Source: Symsagittifera roscoffensis (Eukaryota; Xenacoelomorpha; Acoela; Convolutidae). Taken from it: a stretch of 64,000 bases of DNA. Location: NCBI RefSeq assembly GCF_963678635.1, contig NC_087064.1:15987802-16051801 (forward strand). Direction: 5' to 3'. Shown here piece after piece: positions 23,003-32,310 of this stretch. How positions within the stretch are numbered: position 1 is the first letter of the stretch; every line of letters begins with the position of its first letter. The notes below the pieces were generated by a model that was given only the letters and a program-made list of their open reading frames with translations, made no database searches and was not told where the DNA came from. The translations under genes and the position numbers were made by a program.

Positions 23003-24043
23003 TATAACTTTGGTCCATCGAATAGGTTTTCAGCCAAAGGCAAGGGCACGATTATCCACACGCAACTTGAAGGGAGCACTCCCTAAAAAGGCCCCGTATT
23101 TTTCCACGAAAGTGATCACCGCGAACATTTACGCTTTTGGTGCGCCATACTTCTTCTCGGTATCGCTCAAGACCTTACTTCCGTAGGCTATTGGACGGAG
23201 AACCGTTCTCCCGTTCCACTCTTGCTCCTGGTGAAGTATGCCTGATATCGCAACCACTGATGCATCCGTGTGTAACACAAACATCCCCTTCTCTGTTGGC
23301 ATGCCGAGGACTGGTGCCTCGCAAAGTTCATGTTTAATAATTTCAAATGAAACTTGTGCCTCATCAGTCCAAGTGATTTTTTTGCCTTTAATTCTGATCA
23401 ACTGTTGCATGGGGTATATCTTGTCGGGGTATCCCTTGACAAACTCCCGATAATAGTTAGCAAACCCCAAAAAGCTCATCAGTTGTGTATCTGTCTTGGG
23501 TGCCTTCCAGGACAAAACCGCTTCGACCGCTTCGGTATCTGGTCTCACTCTATGCTTATCCACCAGGCGGCCTAGATACTTTATGGAGTCTCTGAGGATT
23601 TCACACTTCGAGGGTTTACACTTCAGTCCCGCCTGCTTCATGCCAGTAAACACCTCATCCAACCTCTCTATGTGATCCTCCAGGGTTGGCGTTGCAATCA
23701 CGACATCATCGACGTAACACATGATGAGATTCCCGTATTCTTTGTCACACTCGTGAGTGCCTGGGACATCAATCGCTAGAATGTGGCCGTCGCGTTGCAC
23801 AATCCGAACGGCATCCTCTTCCACTGGAACAATCCCAGCTCGCACGCGAAGCCGGTTTTTTCACGATCTTGCTTTCGGAGTGGCACTTGCCAGAACGCCG
23901 AGCCCAAATCTAACGTCGTGAAGAACTTCGCGTCCCCCAGCTTGGATAGGCTCTCATCGATGCGGGGAATCGGGTATGCGTCCTTAATAGTCACTGCGTT
24001 CAGATAACGGAAATCACAACAAAACCTGAGTTGCCCCCTTTCT
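23003..24043 (-). pseudogene. pol: RT and RNase H, tandem copy 2
   Basis: Frames 23776-23994 and 23129-23845 match copy 1. At its 5' (right) end this copy is continuous with the upstream part of RT (24044-24381), so it is the RT that follows Gag-protease in the normal element order. Confidence 0.88.
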
Positions 24044-24381
24044 TTTTAGCCATGACCACGCCATAAGCCCACGGGGACTTCGACGGCTCGATCATGTCGT
24101 TCTCCATTAACATCTCGATCTCCTTCCTGCACGCTTCCGAATTATGAGGGGTCATTCTCCTCTCCCCTTCCCTGTGAGGTACCGAGCCCTCTTCTATCTC
24201 AATTTCGTGTTCTACCTATGTCGGCCTTATGTTTCGAAAAAACGTCTGCGTTCCGACTTAGCACCGCCCTGAGCGAATCTAGTTCCTTGTCTGATATTTT
24301 ACCCCTCAAATGTTCTATCTCAGGTAGGACCGGTTTATTCGCTGCTAACTCCTCTGTTTCTGTCGGTCTCTCGGGAAAATT
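24044..24381 (-). pseudogene. pol: Start of reverse transcriptase (Giant-1)
   Basis: The frame around 24050-24200 encodes the gypsy RT entry region: EIE.GS.P, a stretch ending in MIEPSKSPWA.GVVMAKKK, joined to the RT copy 2 frame. Stops and a frame change near 24210-24380 separate it from the protease-RT linker. Confidence 0.75.
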
Positions 24382-24984
24382 CTAACAACTAGACAACCCA
24401 TCATCTGTTTCCGACTTCATTGAAAACAATTTCCTAGAATATTTCAATTCAATTACTCTCTTCAGTATACATTCTTGGTTCGCATGCACCGGACATTTAG
24501 TTACATCGCATTTTTTCAAGTTCTCCAGACTCTGAAAGTCTGTGTTCAGAGGCAATGCGTAGCCAAGTTTCTTTCCCCTTTGTATTGTCACTGTTGTTGC
24601 TTCTGTGTTCAACAACACACTCACACACAGTCCGCTCTGAGTGAGTGAGAAACTTCTTCCTAAAATAGCCGCGCTCTTACTGTTTGGATTTGGTACCAGA
24701 CACACCTGTCTGTCATTACTGAGTTCATTTAGATTCCTCATCCTAAACGTCGCTACCATGGCTTGATTTGGTTGCAATCTCACTTTTCGATCCAGAAAAA
24801 TCAACACCTTAGTCTGGTTAATTAGGATCTTATTAGGAGGTTTCATTTCATACTTCCTCTCTGGATCTTTGATCCTGATCAACCCGTCATTGAAGTCGAT
24901 CGTGACATCAAAGTTGCGTACGAAGTCCCTTCCCAGGATGAATTGATCGGATTCGTTCAAGTTTTCCACCACCAGGAAGCTCAT
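24382..24984 (-). CDS. pol: Protease C-terminus and protease-RT linker (Giant-1)
   Basis: A 200-codon frame in the same phase as Gag-protease, separated from it by one TAG (25006-25008). It begins with the aspartic-protease C-terminal signature (FILGRDFV.NFDV.IDF). The rest matches the linker before RT and has no further domain. The single stop could be read through or be a mutation. Confidence 0.75.
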   Translation of the reverse strand: MSFLVVENLNESDQFILGRDFVRNFDVTIDFNDGLIRIKDPERKYEMKPPNKILINQTKVLIFLDRKVRLQPNQAMVATFRMRNLNELSNDRQVCLVPNPNSKSAAILGRSFSLTQSGLCVSVLLNTEATTVTIQRGKKLGYALPLNTDFQSLENLKKCDVTKCPVHANQECILKRVIELKYSRKLFSMKSETDDGLSSC

Positions 24985-25005
24985 CCAAAGATGTCTTCCT
25001 CCAAG

Positions 25006-27882
25006 CTACAGTGATATGATCGGGGTCCTTCCTGTCACATAGATTGCTCCCTGATTGGCAGCTGCCAGTCTGATGTTTGTCGGTATCAGATCCGACCTGT
25101 CAAAGCCCATGTCAGTCCAGGTTTTGACCGGCATGACACTGACCACTGCACCCGTGTCCAACAGTCCTTTCACTGAAAGTTGTCTGCCCTGCACATCTAG
25201 CACATGTGCTGCCAGATCGGCTTCGCAACCTATGTGGACCGCATCTTGTTCAAGCATGGCATTGTGTCCGATTCGTCGCACCTTCAGCTCTTCTTGGCCA
25301 ATGTATATCCAGCCTACCTGAACACTCGCATCAGTTACGTGAGCTTTTGTGTAGATATTGATGCCGTCCACATTCATCAGAATCGGATATGGGCCATGGA
25401 CCTCGATGTAATGTCCATCCAATCTCATCAGCCTCGGACCTACTGTCGTGAGCAACGCTCGCACTGCCCTGGAGTCTAGCTTGGGGTCCTTCTCCCTTAA
25501 GTAGTCTGCATAAATGTCCAGGTGGACCAGTGTAATCTCGGATGGCTCACTCAAGTTCTTGACCACATGGTGTCCTGCGACTAAGATAATGGACATTATC
25601 TTCGTCCCATCTTTCGTCATGCCGAAAGTTCTACCCGATATGTCGTTTAGTTTTAATCCATGCTTCTGGGTTCCTGAGTGTCCTGTTTTACTCAAAAAGT
25701 CAAATTTTTCCCGAAGATCTGTGCTCTCCAGTTCCGACCTTACCCATTGCTCAACTTCTTTCGTGGCTAGCTCCTGTTGGAAATTCTGCAACGCTGTCCT
25801 TGCTGCCAAACCATAACCCACCTTGAGCGGGCCGGCCGACTCTGCCTCCAAGCTCGAGGCTACCACCTCGTCAGGCATGGTCTTCACCTTCTTAGTCGTA
25901 AAAGTTCTCGGTGTTGTCTCTTTTCTTCGAGATTCAGCCTCGTTCATCAGACGTGCTCGACTGGCTTTGACGCCCGAAAGCGCCTCTTCATGGCGGGCAT
26001 GCTTCGCGTCCGCCACTGCATCCCAAAATTGAGGGCAGTCCGACTTGAAGTGTCCCTCCAAATTACAGAAGAAGCACCTCGGTCCATACTTCAAAATGAG
26101 CCCTCTAAGGTACTCTTCGTGGTCTTCGTCGGTCGCATCAACGTCGTCGAGAAAGAGGCCTATCGCGTTCATGTTCTGTTTGTAAGCAGAACATGCGGAA
26201 ACATGGTGTTCCATCGAGCCACAGTTCGCACAGGACCTTCTCTTATCCATGTCGTCGCGAGGTTTGTACCAACTGTTGTTCGCGCCATTGTTTGTTCCGC
26301 TAGAGTTGCCATAATTGCTGTAACGGTTTTGCGCCCTCGGTTTTATGAGCAAGTACTCACGCGACTTCATACGCAAATCATCGGGCGTGAGTACCTGTTC
26401 AAACGAGAGGGTGAAGTGTGTGGCTAGCATTGTTTTTAACTCTTCACTCTTCACTCCATCCATGAATTTCGAGGCAATCGCTAAGTTCCGCTCGGAAATT
26501 CTCTCATCGGGGTTGCTTCTCCTCCTAAGTAATTCAAGGTCGTCCAAAAACTTGTCTATGGATTCGTCATCTCTTTGACGTCTCTTCTCGAATTTCATCA
26601 TAGCCTGATGCCCTTGTACTCCAGAGCCGAAACGATTCAACAGGATGTCAAATATCTTGCGAGCACTGTCTCGTTCATTTGCCCTTTTCGCCATTACAGA
26701 ATTCAGGGAGGTACCCTCCAGGTTGCTTGTCAGTGCGCTGCATTCTTGTTTCTTTGAGAGATTTTCTTCTTCAAATTGCAATTTCATCACTTCTATCCAA
26801 GTATCATTGCAGAGGTCTGACACGTCTTTGTATGATTTCGGCTTTTTCAGTGTCCTTCTTGACCTCTCTCCTCTCTCGGTAGACTTCGAGAGCTTGGTGA
26901 TGAATGTCTCGAGAGATCTATTCAGAGGCTCAAACATCAAAGCATAAATCGTCGTGTCCTGTGAGACCGTAGTCAGATCTGGGACCGATCTGACTCGTGG
27001 CACAGTGTGCAATCTTGTCTCCGGGGTGGCATCCGTCCCCTGCGGGACCGGATTTGTCCAACCTGGCCTCGGTGGGGCTGTCCTGTGCCGCTCCCTATTC
27101 CTAGATTCGTAATTCGCTCTCGATTTTTGCTGGGCCCCGGCATAGTTGCCTGCTCCATCTCCATCATTCGCCTGGCGGGAGCGCTCCCTTGGGTTGGAAC
27201 GCTCCTCCCGATTACTTCCGTTCAAGATCTCGTCAAGTTTCCGCATCATCAGGTCAGATTTGGCATCTAACCTTTTTTCCAGATTAGTCGTCGTATGAGC
27301 ATAGGTATTGTCGTGATCGTTCAACAATCGCTCGATCTCTCTTGTCATTCTAGCTTCTCTTTCCTCTGACTCTTTGTTTGCCTGTGCCAAGCTCCTCGCC
27401 AGGCATTGATCGGTGTTGCGAATCAATTGAGCCTGATCGACTCCCGCCTGCGACTTCACGTGTGTCAGTTCATCTCGCAAATTCTCTCGACCCTGGTGAG
27501 CTCTCTCGTCAAGTTGATCTATTCTTTTAGTCATGTCCCGTCGCAGTTCTTCCAAACCTGTCATTACGCCAGCAAACATGTCACTTATATCGCCAGCCGC
27601 CCCCAACGTCGGGGTTAGCCCCAGAGAAGATGAGGTCAACTGCGGTTGCAGCCTGGTACTTGATGACGCGCCGCCCTTTTGCTTGCCCATCGGCATCATC
27701 AACCTGTCGAACGATGAAGACGCTCCCATCGTTATCCCATCATACATGGGCCTGGTCGGCGAGGCGGACAACGCCATCCTGCTCATGTCGTTCCTTGGGC
27801 ACGGCGTGAAGTTCACATCCGGGTGGGTTATCCCCCGATGGTCATAACTAGAAGATAAACCTTCAGTTTGTAGTGACGTCAT
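25006..27882 (-). CDS. gag: Gag-protease polyprotein (Giant-1)
   Basis: 958 codons. Residues ~105-220 are a coiled coil, ~225-295 are Arg/Pro-rich, ~310-490 resemble the retrotransposon Gag capsid-like helical region. Two canonical CCHC zinc knuckles follow at 551-564 and 603-616 (both C-x2-C-x4-H-x4-C), the RNA-binding nucleocapsid. After ~290 unassigned residues, an aspartic protease starts with LLDTGAVVSVMP (catalytic Asp 909) and runs into the end of the frame. Gag packages the RNA and the protease matures it. A TAG plus one codon separates it from the N-terminal ORF, and a TAG ends it inside the protease. It is the best preserved ORF in Giant-1. Confidence 0.9.
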   Translation of the reverse strand: MTSLQTEGLSSSYDHRGITHPDVNFTPCPRNDMSRMALSASPTRPMYDGITMGASSSFDRLMMPMGKQKGGASSSTRLQPQLTSSSLGLTPTLGAAGDISDMFAGVMTGLEELRRDMTKRIDQLDERAHQGRENLRDELTHVKSQAGVDQAQLIRNTDQCLARSLAQANKESEEREARMTREIERLLNDHDNTYAHTTTNLEKRLDAKSDLMMRKLDEILNGSNREERSNPRERSRQANDGDGAGNYAGAQQKSRANYESRNRERHRTAPPRPGWTNPVPQGTDATPETRLHTVPRVRSVPDLTTVSQDTTIYALMFEPLNRSLETFITKLSKSTERGERSRRTLKKPKSYKDVSDLCNDTWIEVMKLQFEEENLSKKQECSALTSNLEGTSLNSVMAKRANERDSARKIFDILLNRFGSGVQGHQAMMKFEKRRQRDDESIDKFLDDLELLRRRSNPDERISERNLAIASKFMDGVKSEELKTMLATHFTLSFEQVLTPDDLRMKSREYLLIKPRAQNRYSNYGNSSGTNNGANNSWYKPRDDMDKRRSCANCGSMEHHVSACSAYKQNMNAIGLFLDDVDATDEDHEEYLRGLILKYGPRCFFCNLEGHFKSDCPQFWDAVADAKHARHEEALSGVKASRARLMNEAESRRKETTPRTFTTKKVKTMPDEVVASSLEAESAGPLKVGYGLAARTALQNFQQELATKEVEQWVRSELESTDLREKFDFLSKTGHSGTQKHGLKLNDISGRTFGMTKDGTKIMSIILVAGHHVVKNLSEPSEITLVHLDIYADYLREKDPKLDSRAVRALLTTVGPRLMRLDGHYIEVHGPYPILMNVDGINIYTKAHVTDASVQVGWIYIGQEELKVRRIGHNAMLEQDAVHIGCEADLAAHVLDVQGRQLSVKGLLDTGAVVSVMPVKTWTDMGFDRSDLIPTNIRLAAANQGAIYVTGRTPIISL

Positions 27883-27885
27883 GCG

Positions 27886-28473
27886 CTAATCGTACAAAGA
27901 CTTCCAGCTTTTCTTGGCCTTCGAACCCGTTTGTTCTTCACTCGGACTTATACTCGACATCATCGCGTTCTTGCTCTGTTTGGCCAGGGATGAGTGGATA
28001 TTGGCCGGATGTAAAAGTTCTTTTCTCCACTTATGACTCTTATTCTGTGATTTGGACATTCCCCTGAACAATACTTCCTCTCGCGGCTCGACCTCGGAAC
28101 GCTCCGAGGCCTCCTCCGTCCTCTCGATTTCCGCCCGTCCGAGGTCCTCGCTCTGCTCAAAGTCGGGTCGAATAAGCGTCCGTTCCCCTTCGTCAAAGGG
28201 GTCCACAAGCGCTTCGCTCGCCGGTCCGGCCTCGGCGCTTCGCCCTTGATTGCCCTTGAGGTTCTTCTGGCTTCTTAGTTTCATTTCGCTCACTGAAAGA
28301 TCAGCTTGACCTTTAGACGATTCCTTGTCAGCAAAAACGTCTGAAACGCTGCTAAACGAAGATTGGCTACACCTAGTTTTAAACTTTCGCGTGCTTCCCT
28401 TGCTCAGCCTGGGAATCTTAGTAGTCAATCCTAGTGGGTCTCTACGCTGCATGATTTTGTAATAAAATAACAA
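27886..28473 (-). CDS. Gag N-terminal ORF (Giant-1)
   Basis: 195 codons, basic at the N-terminus and acidic in the middle (EEASERSEVEPREEVLF). It ends in TAG one codon before, and in phase with, the Gag start, and the Giant-0 copy reads through that position with GAG. It is probably the original Gag N-terminus, separated by a single nonsense change or by regulated readthrough. Its first ~130 residues are replaced in Giant-0 by a TRIM-like module. Confidence 0.7.
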   Translation of the reverse strand: MLFYYKIMQRRDPLGLTTKIPRLSKGSTRKFKTRCSQSSFSSVSDVFADKESSKGQADLSVSEMKLRSQKNLKGNQGRSAEAGPASEALVDPFDEGERTLIRPDFEQSEDLGRAEIERTEEASERSEVEPREEVLFRGMSKSQNKSHKWRKELLHPANIHSSLAKQSKNAMMSSISPSEEQTGSKAKKSWKSLYD

Positions 28474-28892
28474 TATTCGTACAATTTAATGGTGATGTAC
28501 ACGTACCGCAAATAAGTTCAAGTTAATTTACTTAACGCTGCCTACTCGATTTCGTCAGTATCAAAAATGTCTCTTAGATATCTCGATGATAATATTACTG
28601 ACTCAGCTAAAGTTGCACACAGGGCCTGCTCAGTTTTGATATAATGCTAACTCAACCCCGTTGTATAGTATAACAGTATCACAAAATTTTCACAAGATAT
28701 AGTCAATACACAAAACACAATTGATAATCAGATAAGAATATCCTACAGGTGACAGCGACCTTTTGTCAGTATCAATTTACCGCCACACACTTATCAAATC
28801 ACTGCTTTGTTAAAATCAAATAATCTTTTGTAAAAAAGCAGTGATGATTCAGGAATAGATAAATAAAACTTAGTCTTAAAGAAAAAGACTTC

Positions 28893-29222
28893 CCTCACTC
28901 GGAACGGTCCAAAAGAACAAAGCCCAGTACACAGTCTTCTCAAGTGAGTGTGTATTTGCCTAATACACCCACCGAGGTCTTCTTTTAGGTGTCCTGCGAT
29001 TGTCCGAGCTGTCCTACTAAGTAGCTCAAGGCAACCTCTGATCGAAAAAATTCTAAAGTCTATGAAAAAGCTCCCCCACACCCGGAACGCTCCAAGTGCA
29101 CGAGAGCAGGGAACAACTTTTCTTCTCAAGTGAGTGTGTATCTGCCTAATACACTCACCGAGGTCTTCATTTATGTGTTCCCGGATTGTCCGAGCTTTCC
29201 TATTAGGTAGCTCAAGGCAACC
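28893..29222. repeat. Diverged ~190-bp tandem duplication in leader
   Basis: The blocks TTCTCAAGTGAGTGTGTAT, GCCTAATACAC, CACCGAGGTCTTC, GATTGTCCGAGCT and GTAGCTCAAGGCAACC recur in the same order at about 28935-29035 and 29120-29222, with a G/C-rich front part matching too. Confidence 0.75.
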
Positions 29223-29471
29223 ACACAACCAAAATCACAACCAAAAAAAAATTTTGTTCGGGTACCTCTAACAGACCCGATCTAGAATCCAAAGTTGATA
29301 ACGATTCTCGGGATCAAATGGGCTTCTGTGATCTTATTATGCACGATCGTTGGTAGTTGACCTTTTATTCCGACTCTAAATGGATATTCTAGTTGCTCAA
29401 GTTGCCCCAGAAGATAGTTGCTCAAGTTGCCCCTAAGTTTTCAATAAGGAAGGTTGCTAAGAGGCTTAAGT

Positions 29472-29815
29472 CACTCCGGAGGGTTGTTAAGACACTTAGC
29501 TTACCTCGGAGGGTTACTTCGGAGGATACCTTAATTACCCAAGTTACTTCGGAGGGTACCCCTAAACTCACTAAGGAGGGTCAATTAGAGGCTTAATACG
29601 CTCCGGAGGGTTACTTCGGAGGGTTCCTTCAAAATTTCAAATTCTTTAAATATTACTTGTAAGGGTCTCCTACTAGTCCAGAAGGTGTCAACACAATCTA
29701 AATTCTCCGTGGGGGGTTGTTCTAACTTCTTCGGAGGTTCTCGTGGAAAATTTCCACTAAGGAGTGTTGCTAAGGAGCTTAGCTGACTCCGGAGGGTTAC
29801 TTCGGAGGGTTCCCC
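29472..29815. repeat. Cluster of GGAGGGT motifs
   Basis: The string TCCGGAGGGTTACTTCGGAGGGT is seen at about 29602 and 29789, with shortened versions at about 29477, 29501, 29546, 29574 and others. More GGAGGGT copies continue downstream to about 30590. In element sense these read ACCCTCC. The spacing is irregular. Confidence 0.75.
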
Positions 29816-29950
29816 AAAAACCAAGAAAAAGGGTTATTCTACCGCGATAAAGCCTCCGAATGCGGTGTAACTGACTTAAAACCAGGTTGGCTGACACGGT
29901 CAACCTTCCCAATAGGATAAAAAGGTGATCTTATAAAATTTTCTGCCGCT

Positions 29951-29979
29951 CGGAGGGTCCCCAAAATTTGGACCCTCCG
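29951..29979. repeat. Perfect 10-bp hairpin
   Basis: CGGAGGGTCC at 29951-29960 pairs perfectly with GGACCCTCCG at 29970-29979 across a 9-base A/T-rich loop. It uses the leader's recurring motif and could fold in the genomic RNA. Confidence 0.75.
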
Positions 29980-30640
29980 AACCAACAAATTCTAAAAAAA
30001 TTTTCTTTTCCGATATTATCAACCCAAAAACGATTGCGGTCCGGAAACGTGGTCAAAAATGTCGACTTATGGTACCAAAGTTCTCCCGAAGTTGGCTAGT
30101 TTTTTGAGAAATCGCCAAAAACGCGTTTGTCAAAATGGCCTTTTTTCACCACCTATATAGGTTCTGAAAGACTTTTTCCGCAATTCCATTGAAAGCGCCT
30201 AAAAATAATTGAAACGAGCGTAGTAGCCCCGTACAACACTGTAACAATGCAAAAAAATTGGACCAAAATTGGTTTAGAGACAAAAATTTGGCCAATAACT
30301 ATCAAATTTGGACCCTCCGATTCCTTCCTTTTCCAATCTCTAAGTCGTTAGCTCTATCCACGTAGCTAATCGGAGGGTTGCTCAAAAATTTCTCTTTATT
30401 TGTTTTTGGTCCTGGGACCTTGAGACAAGCGGGCTCATGACTTCCCACCTACCCCTCCGTCCCCCGGAATTTTCGGTGTTAACTAAGTTCAAAAGCTAAA
30501 TAGTACTAGGCGGAGGGTACGCACCTTCCCCCTGGTACAATAAAGGTCATTAAGGCCTCTGACTCGGGCATACGCCCGGAGTGGAGGGTTCGTCGCTGAA
30601 ACGTTTGCTGATCATGATGGTCTCGTGCCTTTAACAGGCC

Positions 30641-30655
30641 CACCCAGGAGCGCCA
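30641..30655 (-). promoter_or_regulatory. Candidate primer-binding site (Giant-1)
   Basis: In element sense TGGCGCTCCTGGGTG starts with TGG, as expected for pairing with a tRNA ending CCA, 12 bases after the 5' LTR. The same 15-mer lies beside the unrelated-looking LTR at 51611. I could not match it to a particular tRNA. Confidence 0.55.
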
Positions 30656-30667
30656 TAAAAACGTCTA

Positions 30668-31549
30668 TGTAACATTCGCCCAAATACTACACAGCGACGG
30701 AGCGTAGAAAAAGTACCTATTAACGAGTGGCAGGCGTCAGTTACCTTAATTCTACTCGTTTTTCACCGTCTCGACCTTGCCAGTTGATTTTCTGGTCTGT
30801 TTAGGGCTAAGTAAAAAATTATTATTTTTAGGCCATCAATCAAACGACTTTTGATCAGCTTTCGTTTACATGCGAACACAACCACATAGCTGGGTCTCGG
30901 ATCCTCAGACTACGTGATTTCTATTAAAAACACGGCTCGAATACCCTATTTTAATATGTTTTTGGTGATAGTTCTATATTAAATCCATTGGAGATGGATT
31001 GACCCTTTCCTCTTCCTAGCTACTCATATTCTAAAATATCAAATAACACCGGTGTCAATTCAAAGTTCTATGGCATCAGAGTAGCTAAAAATTTGTTTAG
31101 TACAGTCTTTCACCATATATCAGTCTCTGGGGGACGGAGCCTCCGCTTCCGTGTTTTCCTCGAGATAACGTCGTTATCACTCCCAATTCGTGGCACGGGA
31201 GGGTACTGCTCTCCACCACTTCCCCACTGAAGCCTCCTTTCCCACTATCTTCTTCTGCTAAGGGTCTTATTGTGCGTGATTGTCCCAATAAGAGGCTTCG
31301 TTTTCCTGTGTTAGCGTGCGACTGTTTTTTACTATATTTGCTGTTGTTCTGACTTTTTATCTTTTTCAGTCAAAATGGCTGTTTTTTGTATTTCTGAGAA
31401 ATATCCGTCCGACAATCGAAATTTTGAAAATTGAAATTTCTAGAATATTTCTACCCTCCTTTGCAGCACTTTTTTGTCGTTAAGGCCTTTAATCGTTTTT
31501 TCGTGTTTTGCCGGAAGGTTGCGCTGTGCCAGTCTGGCAGAATGGCACA
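30668..31549 (-). repeat. 5' LTR of Giant-1
   Basis: 882-bp partner of 3148-4036. In element sense it begins TGTGCCATTC directly after the target duplication (31550) and ends GAATGTTACA before the candidate primer-binding site. It should contain the promoter; no box is certain. Confidence 0.88.
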
Positions 31550-32310
31550 CCGTGACTTCTTCAATCAAACTCGCATGGGGATGTGGGCACCAAGAAGGCC
31601 TCAGCAACTTCCAAACCGTCCTCAAATTCGTAATCAGCATGCTGTTTTCTTTTTCAATTCTACCCTCTTGTTTGAGCTGGGCTCGCTAATTACTTCTGGT
31701 ATCTTCTCAAGTGTCAGGCCTAGGCTCGGCCTTTCCCTTTCCACAGGGTCAATCTCAATTATTTTCTCTGTCCAAAACTTCAACAACTCTGTCACTTCAT
31801 AATTCTTGTGGGCATTCCCGGCCCCTGAATCCAAGAAAGGGTTGTGCCCCATTACTCCAGACACATATTGATATTCCCCCGTTTGTTGGGTTTCGAGTAA
31901 TCTTCAGCCAGGGCTAAATTACTATGCACGTCATGCCCCTCTTCGAACTTCTTCTTGTAGAATCTCCGTATCTCGTCAAGATTCCCTTGACTCTCTAGAA
32001 ATTGTCTGGAGCCATCTTCTTGGTCGATTCCAGAACTCTGGTACTCAATCAGGATGACCGTGGAGATTCACCTTTCCATAGTTTTACTTCCCGTCGCCTT
32101 CTGATGACACGTTTGGACGGTACTGTCGGTCATCACGGACATTATCCACCTCAAGAAACAAGTGGCATCTTTTCTCCTCGCTAGACTCAAACCGGAATTA
32201 TCTCTGGCGATATGCTGCACCAGCATTTGATAAACCTCTAGACTCTTGCTGCCCAGCTTCAACTTATCGTGTGAAAGTTCAAATTGCCGTGTCAAATTGC
32301 CGTGATAAAC
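31550..32310 (-). pseudogene. ORF3 segment f start, Giant-3 (upstream of the Giant-1 insertion)
   Basis: Frames 32068-32295, 31634-31864 and 31440-31640 are successive pieces of the first ~200 residues of segment f. They include the GVMGHNPFLDS and PSWCPHPHASLIEE landmarks, the latter cut by the Giant-1 LTR. The continuation is at 3147 downward. Several frameshifts. Short direct reiterations (CAAATTGCCGTG, ACTTATCGTGT) near 32262-32325 are a local slippage scar. Confidence 0.8.

Larger units (their letters stand above)
18596..24043 (-). repeat. Two extra 2,724-bp tandem copies of a pol fragment
   Basis: 18596-21319 and 21320-24043 repeat each other with no difference noticed. Each unit is the equivalent of 13736-15413 (macro-like domain through integrase C-terminus) joined to the equivalent of 17556-18595 (RNase H and RT). 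The integrase core and repeat linker between are missing. Copy 0 differs at scattered sites (for example Phe versus Leu in xDLGSAF). The junctions have only a few bases of homology. Either a recent rearrangement or an assembly expansion. Confidence 0.9.
28474..30640. other. 5' leader of Giant-1
   Basis: A 2.2-kb untranslated stretch between the primer-binding site and gag with no convincing coding frame. It holds a diverged tandem duplication (28893-29222), a dense GGAGGGT motif cluster (29472-29815) and a strong hairpin (29951-29979). It is a likely site for RNA packaging signals or regulatory elements (inference). Confidence 0.65.
3148..31549 (-). mobile_element. Giant-1: 28.4-kb LTR retrotransposon with extra giant ORF3
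   Basis: It is bounded by two direct ~885-bp repeats with TG...CA ends, and inserted into ORF3 of an older relative. The internal order in element sense is leader, Gag, protease, RT, RNase H, integrase, macro-like domain, spacer, ORF3, polypurine tract. Protease-RT-RNaseH-integrase order and the integrase signature place it in Ty3/gypsy. The length is inflated by 5.4 kb of tandem duplication at 18596-24043; without it the element would be about 23 kb. By eye the LTRs are about 95% identical, so this is not a fresh insertion. Stops and frameshifts in pol and ORF3 suggest it is now non-autonomous. Confidence 0.88.

Noticed and set aside
15959-27888. Reassigned UAG codon in the organism
   Set aside because: TAA and TGA lesions also occur in homologous frames (40906, 10561, 50924), and sister copies have sense codons at the same sites. 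Mutation is simpler.
28893-29815. CRISPR-like array
   Set aside because: The repeats are irregular, diverged and lack uniform spacers, and the context is a eukaryotic LTR element.
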